Source: Pseudeuparius sepicola | Lineage: Eukaryota > Arthropoda > Insecta > Coleoptera > Anthribidae | DNA length: 64,000 nucleotides | Reading direction: 5' to 3' | Assembly (NCBI GenBank): GCA_963920635.1 | Contig: OY987306.1 | Coordinates: 13,410,001-13,474,000 of the forward strand | Shown: one piece after another, positions 9,601-20,770 of the stretch | Position numbering within the stretch: position 1 is the first letter of the stretch | Layout: the number at the start of each line of letters is the position of its first letter | Notes under the pieces: model-generated | What the model was told of the DNA's origin: nothing | Databases searched by the model: none | The model's input: the letters and a program-made list of their open reading frames with translations, nothing else | Made by a program: the position numbers and the translations under genes

Positions 9601-11540
9601 CAGGGCGTCTACCAAATCGAGTTTTTAAAATTCCCTGACTTTTCCAGGTTTTCCCTGACCAAAAAGCAAAAAATTCCCTGACTAATACCTACCTACTGAG
9701 ATAAATATGCGAATTTAAACAAAATTTAAGAGTCAACAGATCCCTAGGATGAAATAATTACTCTGAACGATAGTGCTTACTAACAAAAAAATTCAAAAGC
9801 GGACTATTAGTTTTAGTGATGTCATCTGACATTAATTAAATAAATGTGCAAATTATGTCCTATTATGTTTTCGAAGAAAGTTATAAAGTGGCTTGGAATT
9901 GCAACTTTTTGGCAGAAACTGTTGCTAACGAGGTTAGGTATTAAAGTACAGTATAAATTGACACCCCCCTTAACTTGCTAGTGTCTGAGGTTAGAAAAAA
10001 AGTTTTGTTACAAAAGTTTTAGCTACTAATACAACGTTTTTTGTGACGCTATTGGACCTTATACAGTGTGTTCTAGAAAGCCGTGGCAAACATAAATTTT
10101 GTTTTTTTTTTAAATGGAACGCCTTGTATATTTTCTACGCATTTTTCCGATTCCAATGAAGCATATATGTTATATGTTCGCTCCAACCGTTCGTTCAGAA
10201 CAGCCTTTTTTGTGAGGGATTACTCCTTGGGTCATAGGTTGCCATGGAAGATAAAGGCCAAATTATAGTAACAATTATTGACAGTTTGTAAGTATATTCA
10301 CGCTTTGGAAAACAAAATGGGCTATTTTAGGTTTTCAGAGAAAATTAAGAATGGAAATTGAGAGAAATGAGAAATTGTAAATAGTAAGTGACATAGTTAA
10401 TAAACTTCGTTGGATTTATTGTTCTAAATTTAATTTTTATTGAAAACGACAATAACATTTAGAAAAAGGATATACCTACGTATGAATTTATTGATATTTG
10501 CTACTAAGTTTCTGTTTATTGGGGCAACAATGAAATTATTGCTGTGTTCAGTATTTAATATGTGGATTTCTTCCCGAATTCCCCCTTTCAGTGTTTCTAC
10601 ATTTTTCGGTCTGTCATAGTAAATTCTGTTAAAATATATCCTTTTTCTAAATGTCATTGTCCTTTTCAATAAAAATTAAATTACAAACAATAAATTTGAC
10701 GAAGTTTATTACCTATGTTACTATTTAAAATTTCTTATTTCTCTCAATTTTCCTCCTTCATTTTCCCTGAAATCTTAAAGGAGCTCATTTTGTTTTCCAA
10801 AGCATGAATAGACTTGCAAACTGTCAGCTATTACTATAATTTGGCATTTGTCTTTCATGGCAGCCTATGACCCAAGGAGTAATCCCTCAAAAAAAGGCTT
10901 AGTTCTGAACGAACGGTTGGAGCGAACATATAACAAAAATATAAGATGTTCCATTTAAAGAAACATAAGTTATGTCTGCCACGGCTTTCTAGAACACACT
11001 GTATAAGGTCCAATAGTGTCACAAAAAACTTTGTATTAGTATCTATAACTTTTGAAAAAAAAATTTTTTCTAACCTCAAAAACTAGCAAGTTAAGGGGGG
11101 GGGGGGTGTCAATTTATAATGAGCCACCCTGTAAAAAATAAAGATACAAGATTTATAGTAAAAATATTAAATCACGTAAAAAACAAACAAATATCTTTTA
11201 CACATTCTCCAAAATAAAAAACATAAAAAATAAACACCTTCAAAACAAAAATAAATAGCTTCGTAAAATCTTATTTAGTTAGATTATCTTTGGAGTATAG
11301 TAGAAGCACAGGGATCACATATAAATAAATAACATAATCTGATCTGTGTAAAGTAGAATCAAAATGAATATGATATAATTTTGATTAGTTTTTGTAAGAA
11401 TTAAAGATTTCCTATTTTTTATATCTATTAAACCACAAGTTTACAGGTTATTTGATAGATTTCCCTGACTTTTCCCTGATTTCCCTGACCAAAAATAATT
11501 CTTTGACATTTCCAGGTTTTCCAGGTTGGTAGACACCCTG
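9601..11540. mobile_element. Middle element of the nest, 5-bp target duplication
   Basis: Ends CAGGGCGTCTACCAA (left) and the complement of CAGGGTGTCTACCAACCTGG (right). CGTAG is duplicated at 9596-9600 and 11541-11545; the uninterrupted sister copy near 26025-26035 shows a single equivalent TGTAG. Subterminal sequence is made of repeated TTCCCTGACTTTTCC and CCAGGTTTTCC units. No transposase remains; most of its length is the inner element at 9949-11131. Confidence 0.85.
9949..11131. mobile_element. Inner foldback element, TA target site
   Basis: Almost the whole element is one long inverted repeat: about 9949-10470 pairs with about 10620-11131. It shares TATAAATTGACACCCCC and GGGATTACTCC...CCTATGACCCAAGG blocks in both arms. 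TA flanks both CAG...CTG ends (9947-9948 and 11132-11133), a Tc1/mariner-type site. The left tip has lost about 10 bases (GGTGGCTCAT) present at the right. The ORFs here (10083-10268, 10430-10669, 10855-11079) are by-products of the arms. Confidence 0.85.
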
Positions 11541-12189
11541 CGTAGGTACCTACTGATTTCACGAAAAATGGGGATTCCGACCTCAATTAGTTTGTCGAAA
11601 CAACTCGAAGGTGCGCGCCACTGTAAAAACGGAAACGGCATCTTGCCATATGCAGAGACTGTCCCGGTCGAGCGTTAAGCTTAAATTTGCTCCTTCCAAG
11701 GGTTCTTTATTCAAAGGTTTGTACCAAGTTTCATTAAAAAATGTCAATAATTATTAAAAATACTGCGATATGATTAATATTGACACATTATGATTCTGAC
11801 TTCCACTATAAAAATTGTTTTTCGTAGAATTGTTACCAATTATGTTTCTACCGTTTAAACATAAAAAACTTTTAATAAGTTTTTCAAATAAAATGAAATC
11901 TATAATTTTAATTAACAATTATTACCTACCTGCTTTTACAAATAACGAATAACGATACAAGGTTATGTAAGTATAAGAACCTATTGCCTTTGTTCCATCA
12001 AAAATCACAAATCAGTCAGTGTTAATGTAATTGGTTTAATTTAAATTCCCTGACTGTTTCTGACACTTCTCTTGTCGTTTGTTTGGCTCTGAACAGTTAG
12101 ACTGTTTTTATTGGCACACAACCATTTACCCTATTACGGAAGGCACATTACATAATGCCATGAAAATAAAAATCTCCCAATTCAAATGT

Positions 12190-13010
12190 TATTTATTTTC
12201 TGTAAAACAAGTACATACTTAAAAGAGTTGTTAAGGCTTATTAGTTAAGTTTAGGAGAAAAATAGAAGTTGCTAGCTTGTACGGAGGCAAAAGTATATGA
12301 GAAGTAGGTATGGAGAATGTAATCAAAGGCTTCCTATAGGCTACCAATCAGAAACACTATACCTACGGTTTATAAAATAAATACAAATTTTAATGGGTGT
12401 ATGGGACTGTTGCCGGAAATGGACAATTGTTCTACATTATTTTACAAATAATCCACATGCTAGCATAAGACATAAAAACTTAGAATTTTGTTTGTGGGCT
12501 GAAGGGGAATGAATAGGAAAATCCAGAATGATCAGTTAATTATTGCAAGCGCCAGTATTCCTACAAAATTAATGTTTGGTTTTTGAAAATAATCTGAATA
12601 GCGATGCATTTTTACGTTTTATAAGGAATAAATTCGTGAATATAGTGAAAAATCTACCATTACTGGAAAGAGCAAATCTGCATTTCCAATTAGATGGCTG
12701 TTATGTGCATAATGGACGAATTGTAAGGGGAGGGATTAATGCAAATTTTCGTAGACGTTGGATTGGGAGAAACAGCCCCCTTATTGCATGGCCCGAATTC
12801 CCCCGATTAAACAGCGCTTGATTTTTCTCTATGGGGTATATTATAAGAGAAAGTCTATAGATCCCGTCCTGGCACTATAGATGATATGTGTGATATAATT
12901 AAGGCAAGCGTGTAGAGAAATTACGTTCCAACAATTACGAAATGTAACAAAGAATATTCGTACCTAAGCTACAGAAAATGTAAGCTGTAAATGTTATAAG
13001 TGTATTGAAT
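12190..13010 (+). pseudogene. Tc1/mariner (IS630-type) transposase relic
   Basis: The best-preserved part is 12576-12821: NLPLLERANLHFQLDGCYVH, then GRIVRGGINANFRRRWIGRN and PLIAWPEFPRLNSA. This matches the segment of IS630/Tc1-type transposases that holds the second catalytic Asp (usually QDGAPPH) and the following RWIGR...WPPRSPDL block. The Pro-Pro-His after the Asp and the last acidic residue are altered. Weak similarity extends upstream (NPHASIRHKNLEF, about 12450-12490) and downstream past 12820 in other frames. It is a decayed internal fragment without visible TIRs. Confidence 0.7.
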
Positions 13011-15465
13011 AGAATGGCGGACTGGTGGAATTGCAAAGTACAATAAGAAATTAAGTAACTAATACTAAGTAAGTACCTAGGTAAGTAATACGTAAAACCT
13101 GGACTAACACTGTAGGGTAACTACCCCAGTGATTGGCCTTTTAAGAGAAGGCTATTGCAACTTTAAAAAAAGTGGAACGTGAAAGTTTTAAATATGCAAT
13201 GAAGTGAAGATCCAGCACAGGTTTCTAACGTTTTATATGTGCTCATTTACATCAAAGCTTGTGAAATTTGATTGTTCTGCGATAAAACAAATGTAACCCA
13301 ATTATTCAGTTATTGGCCACCTAAATCTAGAAATTGGCCTAGTGCATTATACCGTGTCGAATTCGATATAAGTAATATAAATCATCCGAACATGGCTTCA
13401 CAAATCCGTCTTCTATTTCTCAAAAACAAGCCCAAAATTTCATGACGAAACAAATAATTTATGCTTCGAAATATTTTATCGTTTTTTTGTTTAACTCGTT
13501 CGAGATTTATGTCAGCTGCTGTGGTCAAATGCGACGCAACGGAAGAAAACTATAGATAAAGCGGCGTTGCCCGACGTCCGGCGACTGACGCAAATACGAG
13601 GCATTTATTAATATGGTCCACAAAGTTTAATTAAAAAAAAACGGAGCATTTCAGTTCAAATGATGATTATCTTACCATTTTTTGATGTATTTAAGTATAA
13701 AATATATTATTACAGCGTATATTCTTTGTAATAATAAGTTTTAATTGCCTCCTTGAAATCGAAATCATAATATAATAAGTATTCCATGTATTTTCGGAAA
13801 TGCCTTCGTTTGGCGTCACTGTTACGGAAATTTAAAAAAAATGCAACAACTGCGATTCCCTATATGCAAAGTGTATCGGTCATCTGTACAATCATTTTAA
13901 GCGCCTAATTGGGGAGTCCCATAAAGCCGAAAATTACAAAAACATGTTTACCTACTCATGTTTAGAAAATGGGGCAAATCAACCTTAGACCCTGTGTAAT
14001 GTAACGCCGCTGGATTACACCAACCGCCAGAGCAAACCGCCTTGCCTCTCGCGAGGCATTTCCCCCATCAACGTTATATTGTTACGTTGTCACATTTCAG
14101 AGTTGTATAAAATTGCTTTTAGAATTAGGTAGGTACCTTTGAAAATCATTCCTGTTGGTAGGTATCCACGTATTTATGATTTCGTTAGCTATCCCACGAA
14201 CTGGTTATTGCTTTCTTCATTCTCACACACAAATAATTTAACAAACACATCACTTTTTGTCTCTTTCCTGATATTCTAAGTACAGGCGCGGCTCTTGAAA
14301 TCGTTCCAATACGTGCGGTCGCAAAGGAGTTCAACTGACAACGTTGCAGTTACCCCTCCCCTCTCTCGCGGTTTGAAAGCCAGCCAGCCTCAAAGGAGTA
14401 ATAAGTGACCAAGTTTATAGGGAGGTTAGGACCTCGGTTAGGACATTCCCCCCACTCTTAAACAAAACCAAAGGCAGTCCCTTTGCACCAGCAACATCGT
14501 GCGACGGTGCCGCTCTCACCAGCTGGCCTTCAGCTTAATGCCAATGGCGTATCAAAAGGAACAACACGGGTATTGAAAACCGAAAACAAAGTAAAAATAC
14601 GAACATAAAACAAAAATGCGATATACCAACGTACTCCACAAAGTTCCGTTATTTCATTGCACAAACATTAAAATGAAGAAATATCCGAAAACAGCCAAAA
14701 CAACATAAATATACACCATAAACAAAGTACATGCCAAAAACGTCTGTGTGCGCCTATGGCTGGAAGCGTTATCTATTTAGGGAGTTACTAAATAGCCAAT
14801 TCACGCGTAAATGCTACCAACTTAAATTGCGGCCTTTCCCCCCTTTGCCTCCTCACCTTCCCTTCCAAGTAGTCGAATGTCCTAACCTTTATATAAACTA
14901 ACCTTGTAAGTGACGACAAATCTAACATCCTATTACGCGACATTGCCTCACGCGACATTGCCAGTTACAGTGCGAAAAACAGTAAAGTCGACGCTGTTAG
15001 GTTGGCTTTAGATTGCCTGAATAATAGTGGAAAATCTTACAATCGTGCCCACAGATATTGGCGGCTTTTTTCGCAAAAGTCTTTCGACAACCTCGAATTG
15101 AGCCGTTCTAAAAATCGAAGGAAGTGGTAAATCTCTTAATTGGGTGTCGTACTTTCCTCCGGTTCAAAAAAAGAACCTCGAAAATCCGATATCTACGGAA
15201 TTCTTCTTAATAACACAGTCATACTTATACCTTATTTAACTAATACTACTTTGACGATCAAAGAAATCGGTGTAATTTTACGTTACGTGAATCTTAAAAC
15301 ACCAAGAAACAGTGTAAAACAGTGGCGGCGATAAGGATTCGGGGGCCCTCCCGCCAAATTTTGCCAGGACATGCATACATAATGTAGTAATAAAATCCGG
15401 AAATACCGAGATTTTGTCTGATGCTACATTATGAGATATATAGAATTTAAGAGAAGTGCTCGGAG
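13011..15465. other. Long intron stretch without supported gene
   Basis: No protein family recognised. The part from about 13990 to 14900 is more GC-rich and pyrimidine-rich than its surroundings (TGTAACGCCGCTGGATTACA at about 14000, TTCCCCCCACTC at about 14450) and could be an LTR or leader of a retroelement, but no matching second copy, polyprotein or primer-binding site was found. The small plus frame 15140-15334 has no family resemblance. Confidence 0.4.
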
Positions 15466-15467
15466 CC

Positions 15468-15570
15468 GCGGTGGCGTCGCTCGTACGGACGCTGACTTTT
15501 TAGACTGCATGTTTTTCTGCCTGCAATTGACCTTGGTTCGAACCGATGTCGAGGCAAGGGCATGCACACG
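15468..15570 (+). repeat. Possible tRNA-derived SINE fragment, copy 1
   Basis: About 100 bp shared with 22565-22655: a block containing GTGGCGTCGCTCGTAC, then GACTTTTTAGACTGCATG, then CCTTGGTTCGAACC. GGTTCGAAC fits a tRNA B box; an A box is less clear. The minus-strand ORF on the other copy is a shadow. SINE identity is an inference from the B box and repetition only. Confidence 0.35.
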
Positions 15571-15798
15571 CTTTAAAGAAAAATACCACTATGGCCAAGA
15601 GCGCTGGACAAATGTGGGTTCACGGTATTTCTCCTAAATAGCTTTATCCGTGTGATTTACTAATTGTCCTACACTCACTGGGATTACTACGGTTTTCTAG
15701 GGTTTTCCGTAGTACTTGAGCGAATGCTGTCCTAGTTCTATCGGGAAAAAAGTCGGCCCTAGCCGCAAATGGCAACGAAGACAAAATAATAGTAATTG

Positions 15799-15872
15799 CC
15801 CCCCTCCCCCGCACAAGCATGTGGTTGCTTCTGGGGTACCTACTCCTAGTTTGGAGTATTGTGAGGGTAGGT
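15799..15872. repeat. Shared 70-bp block, copy 1
   Basis: CTCCCCCGCACAAGCA, GTGGTTGCTTCTGGGGTA and AGTTTGGAGTATT occur in the same order at 19499-19562. Copy 1 ends just before the MITE at 15880. Source element unknown. Confidence 0.6.
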
Positions 15873-15879
15873 ACTCGTA

Positions 15880-16651
15880 GAGGAAGAGACCCAAATTTGA
15901 GACACTTTTTTTGTAAATTCGAAATAAAATTCACCGTTAATTTTTTTTAATAATTTTGTATTGGAATACTTGCTTAGTGCATTGACAAAACAGTGATGCA
16001 AAGAAACTACATTAAAATAGCGATCTAGACAAATTATTCAACTTAAACTTCTTTTTTGTCAATTTCCCCATAAAATAATAGGTTGCCGAATTTGAGACAG
16101 GCTGACTAATTTGAGACAGACTGACATCCCAATTACGCACTTCCTTTACATCTTCTACCATAGTATGAGAGTCCCATTTCTTGTGTTTTTTGGCATCTGT
16201 AATAAAAAAAATGAAAATATTTTTTGGGTGCCTAATTCGAGATAGTCTCAATTACAGTACAAATTTGGTATCTCAAATTAGGAACTTTCAGTAGAAAAAA
16301 TTTACAACAGTATTTTAGGTTAGTTATGAAAAAATAGTGCCAGATTTCAATAAAATATCATTAAGCAACACCTCCTATACCAACTACTACGACATAGAAA
16401 TTTTTTTACACTTCACCTTGACTGTAAATGCTAGTTTATTTACACTATCAAAAAAATTTTAGCAGTCAAATTGCACCAAACGTGCTTTAGTACAGAAACA
16501 AACGAACTGAAGCGCTCAACTACCACTTTAACACTACACCCCAGTTTATTTTAATTAGTCTAGGCTATTTCTGTTAGATGGCGTTACATATCTTTTAATA
16601 TAAGGAGCTATCTCAAATTAGGCACCTATCTCAAATTTGGGTCTCTTCCTC
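15880..16651. mobile_element. MITE with TA target site
   Basis: Inverted ends GAGGAAGAGACCCAAATTTG at 15880 and its complement ending at 16651, each bordered by TA. Subterminal parts repeat AATTTGAGACAG/TCTCAAATT several times. About 770 bp with no recognisable transposase; the minus frames here are not called. Tc1/mariner-type by target site only. Confidence 0.75.
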
Positions 16652-16655
16652 TATA

Positions 16656-17162
16656 TACAGGACTCCCGTCGGCGATATCTCCGGAACAAAAAGAGATATT
16701 TTAATTCTGCAAACGGCGGTCGCTAGGACGTGAAGAGGGCTTTATTCGAAACTGATACGCGTTCATTTTGATATTGGCGTATAGATGGCGCTGCGGTGCA
16801 AAGAAACTTTTCGATCCTAGCCTAGGAACGTAGCGCATTTGAAAGAGTGGGTAATTTGGAGAAACGAGTAAAAGCACGATCCAAAAACAACGCAAGTGGC
16901 GCCCTCTGTGAGATACGGCGAAATTGACATTTTCAGCTTATTGTCCATCGCCAAAAACACAGCAGTGCCAAATTTCAGTTCAGCAGCTTGATTATTTTGG
17001 GAGATGTAGCCATAATTCTATTTCAAAAAATGAATTTCAACGCCTTGTACGTATCTCTCAAACAAACAACATATCTATAAGGCATATTGGCCTCAATCGT
17101 CATATTTTGGCCCAAAATATATACAGTTGCTGTATGTCCCATTACTTTTGGGGCACCCTGTA
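16656..17162. mobile_element. Possible degenerate TA-site element
   Basis: TATACAGGACTCCC at 16653-16666 and GGCACCCTGTATA at 17150-17163 look like the two diverged ends of a CAGGG-type MITE. The inverted repeat is weak beyond the first bases. No coding capacity. Confidence 0.3.
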
Positions 17163-17926
17163 TATATTAGGATAAGTGAAAAAAGAGGTGTGAAGGCAAA
17201 TTTTTAAATTGAAGTTTGACGATTTGGCTCTCAACTCTACTTGATTAGAATTTCTAGCCTCATTTCTAGGTTACACCCTCGGATATAATATGGTTGTGAA
17301 AAATCAATATGTTAACGTCTCAGATGGTACTGATATGGGGGGACGCCAAATAATACAATTTCTACTCATGAATTAAATAATTATTTGTGTTTCACACATA
17401 TTTTTCTCGGTAAATTTCCTATAGCAATGAAATGAAAATAACAACCACTGTAGTATAGAATATCCTTTAAATACCGCTGATTTTGTAAAATAGTAAACAT
17501 AGTAAGAATCTTAATGTAAGTATACTAAAACTGTTAAGTGAAAAATACGTTTGTCAGAATGGGCAGAAGTTTTAGACTTTAGACAGAATTTGCAAGACAG
17601 TTTGTTTTTATTTTTGAAAAGAAACTCGTTACCGACTTCCATTAATTACGAGCACAGACGAAAATTACAAGTGTATAGTTAGAACACATACTATGAATTT
17701 TCCTTCTGTTATGAAGAGCAGGTATACATGACACAAAACTAATGTTTTATTAAACCGCCCGCATCTAAACTTTCACGGACCTTCGGGGGTTGAAATATGT
17801 GATTCTTAAAATATTGCCAAAACGATACTTCCGCTCACGTGGTGATAGGAGTATAGTAGGAGTAAGTACTTAGGTACACTTACTAATAAATTAATTTAAT
17901 TTCATAATCAAAATAAAGTCACTTGC
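17163..17926. other. Robo intron, no feature seen
   Basis: AT-rich sequence adjoining the GC donor of the exon at 17927. No ORF or repeat structure supported. Confidence 0.5.
17921..17926 (-). promoter_or_regulatory. Non-canonical GC splice donor (GCAAGT)
   Basis: Chosen because the resulting join, ...RIQAPYM / TVRDLKPDSS..., keeps phase 0 and gives FN3-1 its normal length. GCAAGT is the typical consensus of GC donors. It is otherwise flanked by ATG|GCAAGT, a good match to U1. Confidence 0.8.
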
Positions 17927-18240
17927 CATATAAGGTGCCTGTATCCTGTGAGCAGCTATGACCCAACCTGTCTGTAAATCTGGGCTCCAGTATTCCACAG
18001 TATAGCCCACAAGCCCCTCATTATGTTCATCGTCGCTCTGCCAGGATAAACTTGCAGTAGATTCGGTAGTATTTAATATTTTTGCGACACTTGGTGCCCG
18101 TGGAAATGTTGAAGGATCTGGGCTGCGGTGCAAAGGAATGGTTGAACCTGCTACTACGTTAAGTGAGGCCGACCAAGAGCTCTCCCCACTTTCGGATGTT
18201 GCGGAACATGTATACAAACCGGAGTCCTCTAGTCGTAGAT
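17927..18240 (-). CDS. robo: Robo exon: end of Ig5 and most of FN3-1
   Basis: Acceptor TTCTTTCAG before 18240 (phase 1 in). It opens with the second half of Ig5 (LRLEDSGLYTCSATSESGES, carrying the Tyr corner and second disulfide Cys), then the Robo-specific linker LHRSPDPSTFPRAP, and FN3-1 with GYTVEYWSPDLQTGWVIAAH, which closely matches fly and vertebrate Robo. The frame joins the next exon only if the exon ends at ATG, position 17927, which makes the donor GCAAGT (17921-17926), a GC-AG intron. A GT four bases further (GTGACT) would put the next exon out of frame. Confidence 0.95.
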
Positions 18241-18300
18241 CTGAAAGAACAATTTGATATTGTTTATGCATTTTATAGAGTGTCGCCTAATGTTGCCTAC

Positions 18301-18338
18301 TTGGCTCTACTAAGTATACTTGGCTCTACTAAGTATAC
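18301..18338. repeat. 19-bp tandem duplication
   Basis: TTGGCTCTACTAAGTATAC occurs twice head to tail (18301-18319 and 18320-18338). It lies 60 bp upstream of the exon acceptor, near the expected branch-point region but probably outside it. Confidence 0.85.
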
Positions 18339-18564
18339 TTCACGTCAAATTACAGAGATTGCGTTAGTAAAATGTTTAGCTAAGAGATATCCTGCAGAGA
18401 TGCCATGGAGTTTCCTGATAACAGTTTTCCTTTGATAAGTTATTATAGTCCCACCGTTGGCAGCACCCGGTCGTATTACCGAAACATTCGGATTTGGAAT
18501 TATTAATAAATGAATAAATGCAAATTTATAGAGACCTTAGTAAACAACCATACAAATACATATA

Positions 18565-19356
18565 CAGGATGATTTTTTTAGGTCTACCACCGCCATTTTC
18601 TCGCTTATTTTACGCCCTACAAAAAAAGCGTAAGAAACAAAAATGTGGCAATTTTTGACAAGTGGTGCTGCAAAAGAAATCGGCATCCATGGCCAACTTG
18701 TCGCGCAATATTAAAAAAACCTCAAATTGGGCAAAACTATTAATAGCCGTGGAATGTTTATTTTAAGATACAGAGGAAAACTTTTATATTGAAAATTGAT
18801 GGCACTGAGAAGCTTTATCCATCCACGTAGTCAGATAGATTCAGCAAATTACACAGGGTCTTCGGCTCTCTTGAGGCTTGGATTTTTTTTTATTTTTTAT
18901 TAATCGATTTTCTCGCTTATTTTAGACCGCACAGAAAATACGTAAAAAAGCAAAATATGGCAGTTTTGGTCAGCGAGGCGACTTTAAAAAAGGAATGGGC
19001 ATCCATGTCCAACTTTTCGCGGTGTACTAAAAAAAACTTAAAATCGACAAAAAAAAGACCCTGTGTAATTTGCTGAAACTATCTGACTACGTGGATAAAT
19101 AAAGCTTCTCAGTGCCATCAATTTTCAATACAAAAGTTTTCCTTTGTCTCTTAAAATAAACATTTCAGGGCTATTAATAGTTTTTCTCAATTTTAGGTTT
19201 TTTTAATATTGCGCGACAAGTTGGCCATGGATGCCGATTTATTTTGCAGCATCACTTAGCTGTCCAAAATTGCAACATTTTTGTTTCTTACGCTTTTTTT
19301 GTAGGGCGCAAAATAAGCGAGAAAATTGCGGTGGTAGACCTAAAAAAATCATCCTG
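18565..19356. mobile_element. 792-bp foldback MITE with TA target site
   Basis: Long inverted repeat: about 18565-18840 pairs with about 19080-19356. Ends are CAGGATGATTTTTTTAGGTC and its complement, each bordered by TA (18563-18564, 19357-19358). Arms share CCATGGCCAACTTGTCGCGC and TGGCACTGAGAAGCTTTATC. The central 240 bases contain a second diverged repeat of the arm (TTTCTCGCTTATTTTA, CATCCATGTCCAACTT). No ORF. Confidence 0.9.
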
Positions 19357-19498
19357 TATTCCCAACATGCATATCTACTTTCTCGACAGATGCCATGATA
19401 TATCCCAATATTTATTCGTTGACATTTTATTAATATATTTTCAGTTCATTTCAAATTTGTTAGCTTTTATTTAACTTGCCCTGTCAGTATGTATGTAC

Positions 19499-19562
19499 CT
19501 CCCCCGCACAAGCAGGTGGTTGCTTCTGGGGTACTCCTATAGTTTGGAGTATTGGGAGGGTG
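19499..19562. repeat. Shared 70-bp block, copy 2
   Basis: Second copy of the block described at 15799-15872, same orientation, with a few substitutions and a short indel in GGGGTAC...AGTTTGGAGTATT. Confidence 0.6.
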
Positions 19563-19604
19563 AGAATTATTATTATTAGTATTTTGTATGTATGTATATA
19601 CTTT

Positions 19605-20770
19605 GTATGTGTGGGTCGAATCTTGCAAGCTGAATAACAACCACCTCTTGACATCCGATTGAGTTGAAATTTTGCACACAACTTCAGTTCTGGTGACAAT
19701 ACAATATGCATGATGTATTTTTTCTCAACCCCCTTAATATGGGTATCAAGAAAGGGCTTCAAGAGTAGAAAACGATAAAGTTGATGACATCACACTAAAT
19801 TCAATAGGTATGGCCGCCGCTCCAAGATGGCGGATTGCATTTTCTTTTCAACCCCATTAATATGGGTATCAAATTAAAGGGCTTGAAGAATAGAAAACGA
19901 TGAAGTTAGTGACATTATACTAAATTAAATATGGCCGCGTTCGAAGATGGCGGATTGCATTTTCATGTGAAAGGGCGTGAAGGGTAGAAAAGGATAAATG
20001 GCCGCCGCTCCAAGAGATGGCAGATTACATTTTTTTCTATTCAACCCCCTTAACATGGATATCAAATGAAAGAGAAAAGTAGAAAACCATAATGTTAGTG
20101 ACATCACACTAAATTCAATAGTTGACATAGGTATCAAATGAAAGGGTTTGACTCATAGACTTATAATAATTGCTCCTAAGTCTATGGTTTGACGACTACA
20201 AAATAATAAGAAAGTGAAGTCATACTAAATCCAATATAGCGGATGCCCAAGATGGAGGACTAAATTTCTTTTCCACCCTCCTGATATGGGAATCAAATAG
20301 ATACTAAAAAGCACAAAATGAAATAAAATGTAAAAAAAACCTTTTTTAAAACAAGCTTTTATCTAAGCCATGTACTAAAATGAATAAAATAAAAAAAAAA
20401 TAAAAATACCTTTTTGAAAAAAGAAAACGAATAAAATAAAATGAAATAAGTCTAGGTTTTCGTTAAGATAATTAAATGCCAAATTGCGACAAGTTTTTGT
20501 AAATCAAAAATCTTGTCGCGCGAATTGTAAAGAAAATACAAGTAGGTACTTGCTTCTCAAGCAATCACTGTCCAATAAAATTAATTGGTATCTACTTTTA
20601 TGAACATTTCGCGCAACAAGATTTTTGATTTACAAAAACTTGTCGCAATTTGGCATTGAATTATCTTAACGAAAACCTATGTCCTAGACTTATTTTATTC
20701 GTTTTAGTACATGGATTAAAAAGCTTGTTTTTAAAAAGGTTTTTTTTATCTTTATCTTTATGTTGGTACG
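19605..20770 (+). mobile_element. Structured repeat element, copy 1 (tandem array plus foldback)
   Basis: Three parts in order: an end containing GTGTGGGTCGAATCTTGCAA (19605) and GAAATTTTGCACACAAC; a tandem array of roughly 100-120 bp units (19690-20300) with AACCCCCTTAATATGGGTAT, GAGTAGAAAACGATAAAG, GTGACATCACACTAAATTCA and CCAAGATGGCGGATTGCAT; and a large hairpin (arms about 20325-20525 and 20605-20765, tip TCTTGTCGCGC) ending with AAGCTTGTTTTTAAAAAGG. The same three-part order recurs at 53700-54440 and, inverted, at 58205-59500. No protein is encoded, so its mobiliser is unknown; the array plus terminal hairpin suggests a Helitron-like or foldback non-autonomous element. Confidence 0.65.
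20153..20186. repeat. 34-bp palindromic micro-insertion with 7-bp direct repeat
   Basis: Perfect 10-bp arms CATAGACTTA (20154-20163) and complement (20177-20186) around the loop TAATAATTGCTCC. GTTTGAC lies directly outside on both sides (20146-20152, 20187-20193). Sister units of the tandem array it sits in (AAAGGGCTTGAAG...) lack it, which supports an insertion. Confidence 0.75.

Larger units (their letters stand above)
9183..11715. mobile_element. Outer MITE of a three-level nest
   Basis: About 590 bp of this element remain, split by another insertion (9601-11540). Its ends are inverted: TTTTGAGTAAAGAATCCC at 9183 and the complement of TTTGAATAAAGAACCC at 11715. The 10-bp direct repeat GGTTTGTACC lies directly outside at 9173-9182 and 11716-11725. 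A second copy in the opposite orientation at 25863-26423 lacks the internal insertion, which confirms the boundaries. A 9-10 bp duplication suggests Mutator-like mobilisation. The minus frame at 9211-9477 is not a recognisable protein. Confidence 0.85.

Noticed and set aside
10430..11079. ORFs inside the inner foldback element
   Set aside because: They are arm sequences translated on both strands, with no recognisable domain.
13990..14900. Possible LTR or retroelement leader (TGTAACGCCG...)
   Set aside because: No second LTR, primer-binding site, polypurine tract or gag/pol sequence in reach.
17921..17926. Use of GTGACT as the donor instead of GCAAGT
   Set aside because: It adds four bases and throws the FN3-1 continuation at 8982 out of frame.
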